Origin: Calliopum simillimum
Lineage: Eukaryota > Arthropoda > Insecta > Diptera > Lauxaniidae
Assembly (NCBI GenBank): GCA_951812925.1
Contig: OX638368.1
Coordinates: forward strand, 159,140,492 to 159,204,491
DNA: 64,000 bases
Direction: 5' to 3'
Position 1 is the stretch's first letter. Every line of letters begins with the position of its first letter. Made by a program: the position numbers and the translations under genes. This document shows, piece after piece, positions 45,723 through 56,323 of this stretch. Under the pieces are notes generated by a model that ran no database searches, was not told the origin of the DNA, and saw only the letters and a list, made by a program, of their open reading frames with translations.

Positions 45723-46084
45723 CAAGGGTGTCAGCGTAGAACAAAAGTGAGCCAATTCTGGCTCGCCTACAACAACAAGAATATTTCAATATTTTGCATA
45801 TTTCGCAGAAGTACAACCATCACAGAAATAGTTTTTGTTGTTATTTTTTGTTTTTGTTATTTCGTATAAAGAAAAAACAACAAACAATTTTTCATGTGTG
45901 TTGTAGTTCTCAGAAATTTTAAAAATTACTGAAATATTGTTGTTGTTGTAAGCGAGCTACCAAAAAAACAACAAAAAAATTGTTTTTGTGATTGTTGTTC
46001 TTCGAGGAATTTGAAGTTGTTGCAATACGAAAATATTGCGCTGACTGCGCTTGGCTCAGTGATTTGAAAACGCTGATACCCTTG
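45723..46084. mobile_element. MITE with 8-bp target duplication (hAT-type)
   Basis: The ends are CAAGGGTGTCAGCG and the complement of CAAGGGTATCAGCG. ATTTACCT flanks it on both sides (45715-45722, 46085-46092). The interior is rich in AACAAC/GTTGTT tracts, with partly complementary arms. Length 362 bp; no coding. An 8-bp duplication is the hAT hallmark. Confidence 0.8.
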
Positions 46085-46191
46085 ATTTACCTGATGATCG
46101 TGCAGGTCGAAATATGGGTGCTATTTTTTTTATACAACATGACGATTACAAAAATATATAACACTTGGTAAACAAACTTCAAACGATAAAG

Positions 46192-46302
46192 ATGTCTAGC
46201 AATCAAGAAAAAAGCGCAAACTCATTTTGTACACTTACCTGCAAAAACCAGAATTAAAATATTCAGCCATAGCTAAAGAAACAGGTGCATCAAAAACATA
46301 GT
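46192..46302 (+). pseudogene. Tc1-like transposase, segment 1 (N-terminus)
   Basis: From ATG at 46192 the frame begins MSSNQEKSANSF; after a frame change the +2 reading gives PELKYSAIAKETGASK-like sequence, matching the first helix-turn-helix of Tc1 transposases. It is cut by the hAT element at about 46303. The rest continues at 48241. Confidence 0.65.
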
Positions 46303-48240
46303 TGGGCACTTTTCAGTACCAGTATAATTCCAGTAAAATAAATTTGTTACTGATATTGCAATTTAATTTGCAATTACCAATAAAGTATTATTGATAATTT
46401 AAAAAAAAAAGCAGTAACTAATAAATTTTTATTGATAATGCAAATCAAATTTGCATTGCCAGTACATTTTACTGATTACTGGAAAATATATCAGCAAGCA
46501 GTAAATTTTACTGGTACTGCAATTTAACATTTAATTACTAGTAAAATTTTACTGGTTACTGAAAAAATATCAGTAATCAGTAAGAAATATCAGTAATCAG
46601 TCAATTTTACTATTTACTGGAAAAATAGAAGTAATCAGTAACTTTATTGATATTAATTTGCATTATCAGTAAAATTTTACGATTATTGAAAAAATCTGCA
46701 GAAGTAGTCAAGTCGGTTATAAATGACAGTTTATTAACTCCAACCATAACAAGGTGGAACTCACTTTATGATTCCGTAAAGAGGCTACTGCAACATAAAG
46801 AAAAATCAGCGGAATTGTGTTTTCTGCACAAAATTCCTACCATTCTCAATGACGAGCTTGAGTACTTGGAGGAATACATAAAGTTTATGGGGCCTATAGC
46901 AGAGGCGATTGATTTTCTTAAGGGCGAAAAAACTATGTATTTTGGTAACTTTGTCCCTGCAATAGTATCCTTAAGGATAAAAATGCGTCGTTTAGACCCC
47001 ACAAGCCTTAAGTATTTAGCCAAAGTAAGCGAAGAAATGCTTAAAGCTTTGCTTAAAAGATTTGAAAAATATTTCAAACTGCAGCCTGACTCTTGGGATG
47101 CTGTTATTGCGGCTATATCTATTCCGGATATAAAATTACGCTTTGTAAAGGCTCTGTTAGAAACAGCAACAACGCAAACAGAAGAAGATGTAAGGAGAAT
47201 GTTCAACACTTATGTGGCGAAATATGGCAAAATAGCCGTAAAAACTCGGGTTCTGCCGGACATACCGAAAAACGCATTCCTCGATTTCGGGGAAGAAAGT
47301 AATTTTTACACTTAATTTTCCATTAAATATTTGTACTAATACATTTATTTGTATATCTACTTTAACAGATGTTAGCGAACAATGTGTTTCCACTGACTCT
47401 GGAAATTATCTCCAGGAAACCATTTTGTACCTAGTCGATCAAGATACAACTGCAAATTGTCTGAAAAACCATCCAGCAATTAAAAACGTGTTTTTAAAAT
47501 ACAATACCCCATTACCGTCATCTGCACCTGTAGAACGGTTGTTTTCATGGGATTGTGAATCGCTCCAGAAGGCAAAACCTCAACGATGAAAATTTCGAAT
47601 TGCTTGTTCTGAGGAAAGCTAACGGTGTATAAAAAGCTTCGTGTCAATTCTACACTTGATACAAAGTTCAGTAGCAATTGAGTATTCTAGGAAAATAGAA
47701 TAAAAGTTGGTTTTTGTATAATTTTCCAACTTAAATATTGTGTTTTATTTACTTTTGATGGTTTTTGCTTCATATTTACTTTAGGATTGTGCATTGATTT
47801 TTAACTACCAGTAACTATTTTCATTATCAGTAAAAAGTAATTTTTACTGCAATTTTTTCACTATGAGTAAAAATTATTTTTACTGCAATTTTTTTCAGTA
47901 TCAGTAAAAATTATTTTTACTGCAGTTTTTTTAGTTATCAGTAAAAAATTATTTTTACTGCAATTTTTTTCCAGTAACCAGTAAAAAATTATTTTTACTG
48001 CAATTCTTTTCAGTAATCAGTAAAATTTACTGGTAATGCAAATTTCATTTGCATTATCAATAAAAACTTACTGGTTACTATTTTTTTTTTTTCAGTAAAC
48101 AGTAAATATTTATTTTTACTGATATTTTTCCAGTAATCACTAAAATTTTACTGGTAATGCAAACTAAATATCAGTAATCAATAAAATTTTATTGATAATT
48201 GAAATTGTTAATGCAGTCAATAAATACTGCAGTGTGCCCA
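46303..48240 (+). mobile_element. hAT-family transposon
   Basis: Ends TGGGCACTTTTCAGTACC and TGGGCACACTGCAGTATT (inverted). About 380 bp at the left and 430 bp at the right are filled with short repeats built on CAGTAA and TTTTTACTG in both orientations (for example 46440-46690 and 47830-48150), the subterminal transposase-binding repeats typical of hAT elements. A transposase remnant lies between. No clean 8-bp duplication was found at the Tc1 junctions. Confidence 0.75.
46647..47632 (+). pseudogene. hAT transposase, C-terminal half with an intron
   Basis: Exon 1 runs to 47298 and contains TPTITRWNSLYDSVKRLL, LEYLEEYIKFMGPIAEAIDF, LKGEKTMYFGNFVPAI and a helical stretch. A 70-base intron (47299-47368, GT...AG) joins in phase to exon 2 from 47369, which carries the dimerisation hallmark NTPLPSSAPVERLFS. 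A one-base frameshift just after this (about 47553) shifts the end, which then reads LNDENFELLVLRKANGV and stops at 47630-47632. The N-terminal BED finger and most of the catalytic domain are missing, so the copy is inactive. The opposite-strand frame at 46766-47209 is a shadow. Confidence 0.8.
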
Positions 48241-48560
48241 TCTATGATCAAAAAGTTATTTCGAAATTATAGAAAGCGTCAACTTATTACGCGGAAAAAA
48301 GGTTCAGGTAGAAAAGCCAGTATAGACCCACAGTTGGTGAAAAAGGTGAAGCGCGTTTTAAAGCAGAATCCTAACACATCAGAACGAGATATGGCTGCCA
48401 GAGCATGAACCTCAAAATCTTCCATAAACAGACTAAAGAAAAAACTTAAGCTAAAGACCTACAGTGTTCAAAAAGTACCAGACCGTTCCGATGAAAAGCA
48501 GTTAGAAGCTTAAAAGCTAGCTCAAAAGTTATATATCGGTTACCTGACTAGAGAGGGTGC
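48241..48560 (+). pseudogene. Tc1-like transposase, segment 2
   Basis: Reads MIKKLFRNYRKRQLITRKKG then SGRKASIDPQLVKKVKRVLK and NPNTSERDMAARA, the second helix-turn-helix and linker (GRPP-like box as SGRK) of Tc1. After a stop at about 48406 the homology continues with TSKSSINRLKKKLKLKTY and ends where the LINE begins, around 48560. Confidence 0.75.
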
Positions 48561-49808
48561 AAAGGACCGCATGTATCGGTGTACTGAGATCTTGCCCTAC
48601 CGCAGCTCTAAGCGTTATTTTACACCTTTTGCCTCCTACCTCTTTTATTAAAGCTATTGCTTCAAGCAGCGCAGTTTGACTCAGGGAAACCGGCCCTTGG
48701 GTACCAAAGTCGTATGGTCACTCTGCCATCCTTGAAAATCTGCAAACTGAGCTCACCAGCTCAACAGATTACACCTGTCCCATACTCAGTTTTGATATAA
48801 CTTTCGAGTATGGATTCCTGATAGAGCTCAGTGGGAAGATGGCGATATCAACCTAAATTTTGAAACCGCCATATACACCGATGGCTCCAAGATGGAGTGT
48901 GGCGCGGGAATATTTTCAGAAAACCTGAAACTATCTCAATCATTTCGCTTGCCAGATTCAGCCAGCGTCTTTTAGGCAGAAGTTTTTGCCATCCTCGAAG
49001 CCTGCAAATCATTAGGGAATAATGACATTTCCGGAAAAGTGGCAATTCCCTCAGACTGTCAGGCAGCTATCAAAGCACTGAATTCAGCGATAATAAGGTC
49101 AAAATTGGTGGGGGACTGCAAGAAGAAGTTAGTCAGGCTCGGACGTCGGTTTGATATTGCTCTCGTTTGGGTTCCAGGCCATAGGGACATCGAGGGCAAC
49201 GAAAAGGCTGAAGAACTTGCTAGGCACGGTTCCTCCGTTAACGTAACCAGTGCGGTGCGGGTGCATACTCCGCTAGGTATAGTAAAGAAGAGGATCTTCT
49301 CGTTTTACTTAACCGAGGCGAACACTAATTGGAAAGCATTGACTACATGTAGGATATCCAGGTCAATCTGGCCTTCATATAGCAGATCAAAAACAACTTT
49401 TTTACTAGCTAATAACCGTATTAATATAGCAAGAATTACCGCAGTTTGCACTGGACACTGGGCCATCGGCAAGCATGCTGAAAAACTAGGCATCCCTTTC
49501 AACCCCTTTTGTCGGAGTTGCTTAGTGGCAAACGAGCAAGAATCTCTTGAACACCTTCTCTGTGACTGCCCAGCTCTGGCTAGAGCTAGACTTAAATCAC
49601 TGGGAAAGCCTTTCTTCAATACACTCAGCGAAATTGCTGACATTGAAATTGGCTCGCTGCTCAATTACCTTAATAGGACTAACTGGATATAGATATCGTT
49701 AGTTAGGTGATTAAAATTTTCACATACATTTATACCAGTCTGTCGAGTCACTTTTGTGCTACTTAGGTTTTAGCTTGCATCGCTAAGCCGCCACTCTAAC
49801 CTAACCTA
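48560..49808 (+). mobile_element. 5'-truncated non-LTR retrotransposon (LINE) with RNase H
   Basis: Only the 3' end of the reverse transcriptase ORF, the RNase H and C-terminal zinc region, and a 3' UTR ending CTAACCTAACCTAA remain. It sits inside the Tc1 transposase. The typical 5' truncation of LINE retrotransposition explains the missing first domains. The presence of RNase H points to the I/LOA group rather than Jockey proper (inference). Confidence 0.75.
48859..49692 (+). pseudogene. LINE ORF2 C-terminal part: RNase H and zinc region
   Basis: In one frame: YTDGSKMECGAGIF (first Asp of RNase H), then an in-frame stop TAG at 48973-48975 within F-stop-AEVFAI (the Glu motif, probably FQAEV in the parent), SDCQAAIKAL (Asp), and VWVPGHRDIEGNEKAEELAR (His and final Asp). 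A downstream CRSCLVANEQESLEHLLCDC cysteine/histidine motif is typical of these ORFs. It ends with TAG at 49692. Apart from the stop all four RNase H residues are kept, so the copy is fairly young. The antisense frame at 49305-49664 is a shadow. Confidence 0.85.
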
Positions 49809-50348
49809 AGGCAGATTTTAAACAGCGAATTTTATACCTGTTCGGAGAAGGGGCAGGTACAGAGCAAATTTAAAGAGAAAAAAATTACAAAATTTCCCAA
49901 GCAGTATATGGTTTGGCAGGCCATATGCACTTGCGGTCTGAGAAGCAGTTTTCTTGTAACACAGGGCACAATAAACTCGAAAATTTATATTGATGAATGC
50001 CTTCAAAAACGTCTTTTGCCATTTATTCGTGAGCACGGGGGTACTGTAATGTTCTGGCCTGATTTAGCAACCTCTCACTACTCTTGAGCCACCATAGAAT
50101 GGTACAGTAACAATAATGTAAATTTTGTACCCAAAAATGCGAATCCACCTAACTGCCCAGAGCTTCGACCTATTGAGAGAAATTGGGCTCTTATGAAATC
50201 AGATCTTCGGCAGAGTAAAAGTACTGCAAAAAATTTAAAAGATTTCAAAAATAAGTGGCGAAGGTCGTACGGTACTGTCGACGAAACAACTGTACAAAAC
50301 TTAATGAAGGGTCTTAAGAAAAAAGTTAAATATTTTTATATAAAATAA
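49809..50348 (+). pseudogene. Tc1-like transposase, segment 3 (catalytic part)
   Basis: Resumes at ADFKQ (49803), with a frame change to KFPKQYMVWQAICTCGLRSS. It continues with FLVTQGTINSKIYIDECLQK, VMFWPDLATSHYS (second catalytic Asp), a stop, then FVPKNANPPNCPELRPIERN (third catalytic residue, Glu of PIE) and a C-terminal lysine-rich tail ending near 50348. A catalytic-domain layout of the DDE Tc1 type is preserved despite the stop and frameshifts. Confidence 0.75.
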
Positions 50349-50619
50349 ATATTTGTTAATAGTATAAGGTTATTTATGTTCGTTATACTACTCATTAATG
50401 AATAACAAAACGATATTTATTGTAAAAAAAATTCATTACATATTTTTTTATTGATGACAAACAAAGTATCAAATTTTTCTGGGACAGTTCTTATGTCAAA
50501 GTCTATCTTATTCTGTAGTACATGCTAATGCGCATCTTTTTTCAAAGTTTGATTAAAATCGCTATAGTCGTTTTTCAGAAAAACATGGCAACAGTTTTTA
50601 TATACACAATTTTAGACCC

Positions 50620-50890
50620 TATAAAAAGAGAAGATGTCTGAGAAACCATATAAGTTACAGCAATTCTAATGACAGATTCGGATTTAAAATTGCCAAATAC
50701 ATATGAAATAACTATTTTGATTTTTGTTTGTTGTATTTTTTTTTCAATTTTTTTTTATGAAAACATATATATTGTTTAAAAAATTATATCATTCCGACCG
50801 AGCTCCAAAAAATTTTTGATTTTAAATAAAAAAAACAATTTTTGAAAAAAAAAAAATCATCAAAATCGGAGCTGTTCTCGATTACTTCCG
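50620..50890 (+). repeat. Half copy of the hairpin family at 4107
   Basis: Contains GACAGATTCGGATTTAAAAT, ATTGCCAAATACATATGAAA and AATCGGAGCTGTTCTCGATT, matching the right arm of the 4107-4781 hairpin, and the following GGCTTTATTGATTCCACTA also matches its right flank. The left arm is missing. Confidence 0.65.
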
Positions 50891-51931
50891 TCTTAAAGGC
50901 TTTATTGATTCCACTAAAATCCCGAGATGAATTTATGTTCGAAATGTCCGTGACTTCCCTATATAGAAGTCTTGGTCTTGAAATTGTATCGGCGTCTTGA
51001 CCTTGGTTTTGGTCTCGAAAATATACCGAGACTGATTCACCTCATCACTCAAGTACTTTAGAATGAAATTTTATTACAATTTGTATATACTTGCGCGATT
51101 TTTGTGCTATTCGCTTCAGAGTTTGGTCTTTTATCTGGTAGGACAAAAATGTAAATTTCAACCTCTGGCAAGTTAAGTGAGGAGTGATTTTTCAAAAGGG
51201 CGTAAAACCACTTCCAACCTCGAACAAACCTAAGGATGCCATTACCATTACCATGCTAAAATGCATCCTCTAGTTCAAAATTTATCACAAAAAATGCATT
51301 TTTTTAAGATAAAATCGTGATCAAAAGTCGCATTTCGGAACAAACGGGCTTATTTCCATATAATTTTATAGAAATTTTTAGAGTTTGATACAAAAAGACG
51401 TATTTTGAATAGTGACCAAAACAACTTTTAATATTTTTTATATGCCCCAGGCTATATAGGTGCTTACATACCATGCCTGTAGACGTCAGAATAAACTTCC
51501 AAAAGGTGAAATAAAAGTGATTTTGAAACAAGAGGGCTTATCTCCAAACGTTTCAGAACAAAAGTGCTTATTTCTAAATGTTTTTTACTTTTTGCAATTA
51601 CTGCAAATATGTTACAACAAAAATGTAAGGGGATTAGAATCTTTGGTGAACTCAGTATAATACAGGAGACATTAAAAAAAATATGTTATTGTAAACTGCC
51701 CATAAAAGTTTTTTCTCATTACTGAAAATTTGTTTAACATGGTTTTACGCCCTTTTGAAAAATAACTCCTCAAGTGTAATTTTGTCAGATCGCGTCACAT
51801 ACACACCCAGTAGGAAAAAGAGCTGTTAAATTGGCATGATATTAGGCCTTCTTTCAGTGCCAGTTGGGCTGCTGTCTTCCCGTCTTTCTCACTTTCTTTT
51901 TTACACATGATGTCATTGAGCGTTAAGGCCT
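50891..51931. other. Unassigned sequence ending in a repeat
   Basis: A partial palindrome is visible: GTGAGGAGTGATTTTTCAAA with AGGGCGTAAAACC (about 51178) against GGTTTTACGCCCTTTTGAAA (about 51740). The last 80 bases contain CTTTCTTTTTTACACATGAT, which recurs at 54712, 54810 and 55050. No gene is seen. Confidence 0.4.
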
Positions 51932-52289
51932 GGGCTCTCATCACGTATGACGATAATCGTTTGACGATATCGTTTTGACGATACTTTAACATCACGTAAC
52001 CATCGATTTTAGGTATCGTCTGAACGATATCGTCTTGCTTGCTTTTTGTAAGCAAGCAGCAGTCAAATTATACCGTCTTGACGATTGTTTTCATGAAAAT
52101 ATTCATATTTTTAAAATGTTTTGCGCTCGGAATATAATTATTTTTATAAATGATAATGAAAGTAAAGAAAATATTAAATAAATCTTGATAGTGGTTGTCG
52201 GTCAACACATATTTCGCCAATTTTAAGGTTATGTTCAACCTTGGAAATTCTTCCAATGGTTGACCGGTAATAATTTTGGCATCTCTGTT

Positions 52290-52960
52290 GGCCAAAGCGC
52301 ACTATCGGGAATTGTTTCTGATACCACGAAGCAATTATTTGCCCACTGTGGATACAATGGGTGACAAGAAGAGAAGATAATAGAGAGGAGACAAAGCAGT
52401 GGTTTTACCGGAAATAATCCATACCAGGAGGTTACCTTAAACTATTTATAAAAAAAGTTCAATAATATGTTTGCTTTCAGTAATCGGTTGCATATATGGT
52501 ACACATTTATGTCTTCAAAGGCCCCGAGAAAATGAGCAAATGTATTTTAACATAAAGGGTAAACATAGCTTAAATGCGATGATTGTATAAAAGTATACAT
52601 GTAATATACTATCAACAAATTTTCATACGTTGGCTCAACAGATTTTCGATCATGAAATGCGAATACCGGCAATAAATTTAAGATACGCCGGATCTTCACA
52701 TGATTCCTTGGTATGGAAACATTCCTTCAATGAATCTTATTGGAAGAAAGAAAGAGCCGATATAATCCCAAAAAACTAGCAGTTTTTGCAAATGTTTGTG
52801 CCGCACTGTACAACATTTGCATTTATTATAAAGTGGAAAAATTTGACCACTTAGAGACGGAAACTAAAGCGGTATAATACGAAGCGTCCGGTGTTTCCAA
52901 CAACCGCTTGAAGCAGTTGGCAAAAAAAATAAGAGACGACATTAAAGAGTCTCTTTCTGC
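52290..52960 (+). pseudogene. HARBI1-like nuclease remnant, left arm
   Basis: Contains QSALSGIVSDTTK (N-terminal region), later LRYAGSSHDSLVWKHSFNES (HDS catalytic region) and KKLAVFANVCAALYNICIYY-like sequence in shifting frames. Multiple stops. A mirror image of the right-arm copy at 53430-54114. Confidence 0.65.
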
Positions 52961-53429
52961 TAAATTTTTTTTTTTTTTTTGTATGCTTAACACATCTTTT
53001 GTAATTTATTTACACGATTCATATTTAAAAAACCTTTCTCTTACATTTAAAAAATTCTCCTTGACATATCCAAATAATCACAAAAAATAAAATAAAATTT
53101 CACTTCTGTCAGAAACATACGAAAACAGGGTTCTCATCACATAACTTTTAAAACGATCATCGTTCGAACGATACTGTCTGGCGATATCATCAAAAGCTTG
53201 CTTCATATAAACCTATCGCTATCGTATCGTCTATCATTCTATTTTCATTTGCTTCTGACAGAAGTGTAATTTTATTTTATTTTTTGTGATTATTTGGATA
53301 TGCCAAGGAGAATTTTTGAAATGTAAGAGAAAGGTTTTTTAAATATGAATCGTCTAAATAAATTACAAAAGAAGTGTTAAGCATACAAAAAAAAAAAAAA
53401 TAAACAGGAAGATACTCTTTAATGTTGTC

Positions 53430-54114
53430 TCTTATTCTCTCTGCCTACTGCTTCAAGCGGTTGTTGGAAACACTGGACGCTTCGTATAATACTGCTTCAG
53501 TTTCTGTCTCTAAGTGGTAAAAATTTTCCACTTTATAATAAATGCAAATGTTGCACAGTGCGGCACAAACATTTGCAAAAACTGCTAGTTTTTTTGGATC
53601 ATATCGGCTCTTTCTTTCTTCCAATAAGATTCGTTGAAGGAATGTTTCCATACCAAGGAATCATGTGAAGATCCGGCGTATCTTGGACTTATTGCCGGTA
53701 TTCGCATTTCATGATCGCAAATCTGTTGAGCCAACGTATGAAAATTTGTTGATAGTATATTACATGTATACTTTTATACAATCATCGCATTTAAGCTATG
53801 TTTACCCTTTATGTTAAAATACATTTGCTCATTTTCTCGGGGCCTTTGAAGATATAAATGTGTACCATATATGCAACCGATTACTGAAAGCAAACATATT
53901 ATTGAACTTTTTTTATAAATAGTTTAGGGTAACCTCCTGGGATGGAATATTTCCGGTAAAACCACTGTTTTGTCTCCTCTCTATTATCTTTTCTTCTTGT
54001 CACCCATTGTATCCACAGTGGGAAAATAATTGCTTCCAGCGCCTTCGTGGTATCAGAGACAATTCCCGATAGTGCGCTTTGAACAACAGAGATGCCAAAA
54101 TTATTTCCGGTCAA
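53430..54114 (-). pseudogene. HARBI1-like nuclease remnant, right arm
   Basis: The frame at 53899-54114 carries TGNNFGISVVQSALSGIVSD and KQWFYRKYSIPGGY, corresponding to the KFYxIxxFPGVIGCID region of HARBI1 nucleases. The frame at 53445-53651 has RYDPKKLAVFANVCAALCNI and CIYYKVE, the conserved C-terminal NACAxLHN region. The middle, including part of the catalytic core, is deleted or stop-ridden. Inactive. Confidence 0.7.
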
Positions 54115-54605
54115 CCATTGGAAGAATTTCCAAGGTTGAACATAACCTTAAAATTGGTGAAATATGTGTTGACCGACAACCACTATCAAGATTTATTTAA
54201 TTTGTTCCTTACTTTCATTATCATTTATAAAAATAATTATATTCCGAGCGCAAAACATTTTAAAAATATGAATATTTTCATAAAAACTATGAGCGACGAT
54301 AGCAAATAAGCTATCGTCTGAAAACAATCGTCAAGACGACATAATTTGACTGCTGCTTGCTTACAAAAAGCAAGCAAGACGATATCGTTCAAACGATACC
54401 TAAAATCGATGATTACGTGATGTTAAAGTATCGTCAAAACGATATCGTCAAACGATTATCGTCATACGTGATGAGAGCCCAGAACGATAGACGATACGAT
54501 AGAAGATACGATAGCGATAGGTTTATATGAAGCAAGCTTTTGATGATATCGTCGGACAGTATCGTTCGAACGATAATCGTTTTAAAAGTTACGTGATGAG
54601 AACCC

Positions 54606-55956
54606 TGGCACTCTCGCTTCTAAAAGAAGGCAGGAAAGCAGGCCTTCTACGATGGCTTCTAATATGAAAGGACAGAAACAGGCATACTATGCTGGCTTCC
54701 CTTCTTTCTTCCTTTCTTTTTTACACATGTTGTCATTCGGCGCCAAGGCATTTACGCTTCTACAAAAAAGCAGGATAAAAAGGACAGAAACAGGCATGTA
54801 TCCTTTCCTTCTTTCTTTTTTATACATGATACGCTTGCTTCTATGAAGAAGGCAGCAACGCAGGCATATTTTGATATTCGTTTATATCGACATGTCCTAT
54901 ATTGGATGCCATTGATAGCTTCTCTATCATAGAAATCCAAAATTATGTACCAAGCAAGAGATACTTTTATTAAATATATTGGGACTTATAATATCTGAAA
55001 AAAATTTACAAAAATTTAAGCAATGTGGCCTTCCATAATCGCTTCTATTCTTTCTTTATTTTTTTTACACATGATGTCTTCGGGCATCAAGACATGACAC
55101 GCCCGCTTGCACAAAGAAGGCCTTCTACGATCGCTTCTAATATGAAAGAACAATAGAATGTTTAGAGAATTTGTAGTAAAGAATGAGTTAGGCATTCCAA
55201 TAGGCCTGTCCTTGGAAGGCATCCAATAATGTTAAAAGATCTTAAAGATGGCAAGAAAAAAGGCATGATTATAAGCAGCCATTGAACATTCTCCGACTAG
55301 GATACCTACATACAATGAGTGTATATTTATCTAAATGTAGAAATCTTAAAAATTTTTTGATGTTTTGAGTGAAGTATGCAGAAACATGAAGAAAAACGGT
55401 TCCACGCCCCAGTATTGTTGGTATTTTGAAATGTATTCACCAAAAACTTGAAAATCTCTTATAAGAAACGAATTTCAAAAAACTTGATAAGCATCTTTCT
55501 CAAAAAAAAGAGACAAAAATGTAGATGTCTAGTTGTACTTTCTACGATATGTCACCAGTTGAGCAAAGGGTCGTCGAAGACATGTCATCAACAATGTCAA
55601 TATTGAGTACTTTAGTGACATGATAGATGAAAAAGTCTTGAAAGAAACTGTTGTTGATAAAAAATGGGACACTTATATGAAAATGTCACTAACGACCTCC
55701 ATATCAAGATCTGCGTCCGTCACCAATGATTGGAAACGGTCGTGCACTTGTCATTGATGATTTCTTGTAGACATGCCTACTGAATTCTTTAATCAATATA
55801 AAAATTCACTCGATTCCATTCCGCTTTGATTAATTAATGCATTTGGGTTTTTTGTTTTTAATAAAGAAATTTACTCAACTCAAATTATACCGTTAATTAC
55901 ACATAAATATTTACATCTCTTGTACACATACATTCATAAGTACAATACATACAAAC
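54606..55956. repeat. Degenerate repeats, then unassigned sequence downstream of the aminopeptidase gene
   Basis: At 54606-55210 several units share CTTCTACGATGGCTTCTAAT, ATGAAAGGACAGAAACAGGC and CTTTCTTTTTTACACATG. Related copies lie left of the PIF element at 51840-51930, so that element sits within this array. From 55270 to 55956 nothing is recognised; the end of this stretch should be the aminopeptidase 3' UTR, but no clear minus-strand AATAAA was found. Confidence 0.45.
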
Positions 55957-56323
55957 TCAACCAGAACTTTTTTCTGATAACCAGTTCTGAATTGATTTCT
56001 GATGTTTTTCTAGCCAAGCAATTTTATCCTCACATCTTTTAATGGCCTTTTTTTTGTAACCTTCATCAACGCTCGGATTTCTATCAAAAAAACTTTCCAT
56101 TTCCACTTGTTCGTCTTCTGTGTCAAAGCTTGACGTTGCAGAAAAGAGCAGTTTTTTCAGGTCTGGGTTTTCCTCATCAAAACGATCAACCATGTTGTCC
56201 CAGTTATCGACTATATAGGACCACAGTACATCAGAACTTGCTGGATTCTCGGCGATTTTTTTAAGTAAAAAGAAATAATCCGTTTCTTCAACATTGCTTT
56301 CATTCCACGCCAATTTAATAAGC
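55957..56323 (-). CDS. M1 aminopeptidase, last exon
   Basis: Begins after CCTTAG at 56324-56329 (minus strand) and ends in a stop at 55957. Encodes about 121 residues, LIKLAWNESNVEETDYFFLL..., with the VLWSYIVDNWDNMVDRFDEE block and an FFDRNPSVDEGYKKK region, hallmarks of the C-terminal ERAP1-like helical domain of M1 metallo-aminopeptidases. This domain caps the catalytic cleft and shapes substrate access; it has no catalytic residues. The chain ends KHQKSIQNWLSEKSSG without a hydrophobic tail, so there is no obvious GPI signal. Joins exon 58148-58423 in phase: AA plus G restores a Lys codon. Confidence 0.88.

Larger units (their letters stand above)
45669..50491 (+). mobile_element. Tc1-like element split by three nested insertions
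   Basis: The ends AGGACTGCCCCAGAAAAATT (45669) and AGAACTGTCCCAGAAAAATT (reading inward from 50491) are inverted repeats continuing into TGATACTTT, with TA outside both ends (45667-45668, 50492-50493). The transposase starts with ATG at 46192 and is interrupted by a hAT element (about 46303-48240) and a LINE (about 48560-49808). The leader carries a hAT-type MITE (45723-46084). Without insertions the element would be about 1.3 kb, normal for Tc1. Confidence 0.8.
51932..54605. mobile_element. Inverted-duplicated PIF/Harbinger-type element
   Basis: The outer ends are GGGCTCTCATCACGTATGAC (51932) and the complement of GGGTTCTCATCACGTAAC (54605). The layout is: end a (51932-52090), arm with transposase pieces (to 53127), an inverted copy of end b (53128-53243), the inverted arm (53244-54340), inverted end a (to 54480), end b (54481-54605). 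Ends are packed with ATCGT/ACGAT words. No clear 3-bp duplication. Both arms carry broken HARBI1-like coding. Confidence 0.75.

Noticed and set aside
46766..47209. 147-residue minus-strand frame
   Set aside because: Antisense shadow of the hAT transposase, which has clear family motifs on the plus strand.
49305..49664. 119-residue minus-strand frame
   Set aside because: Antisense shadow of the LINE ORF2.
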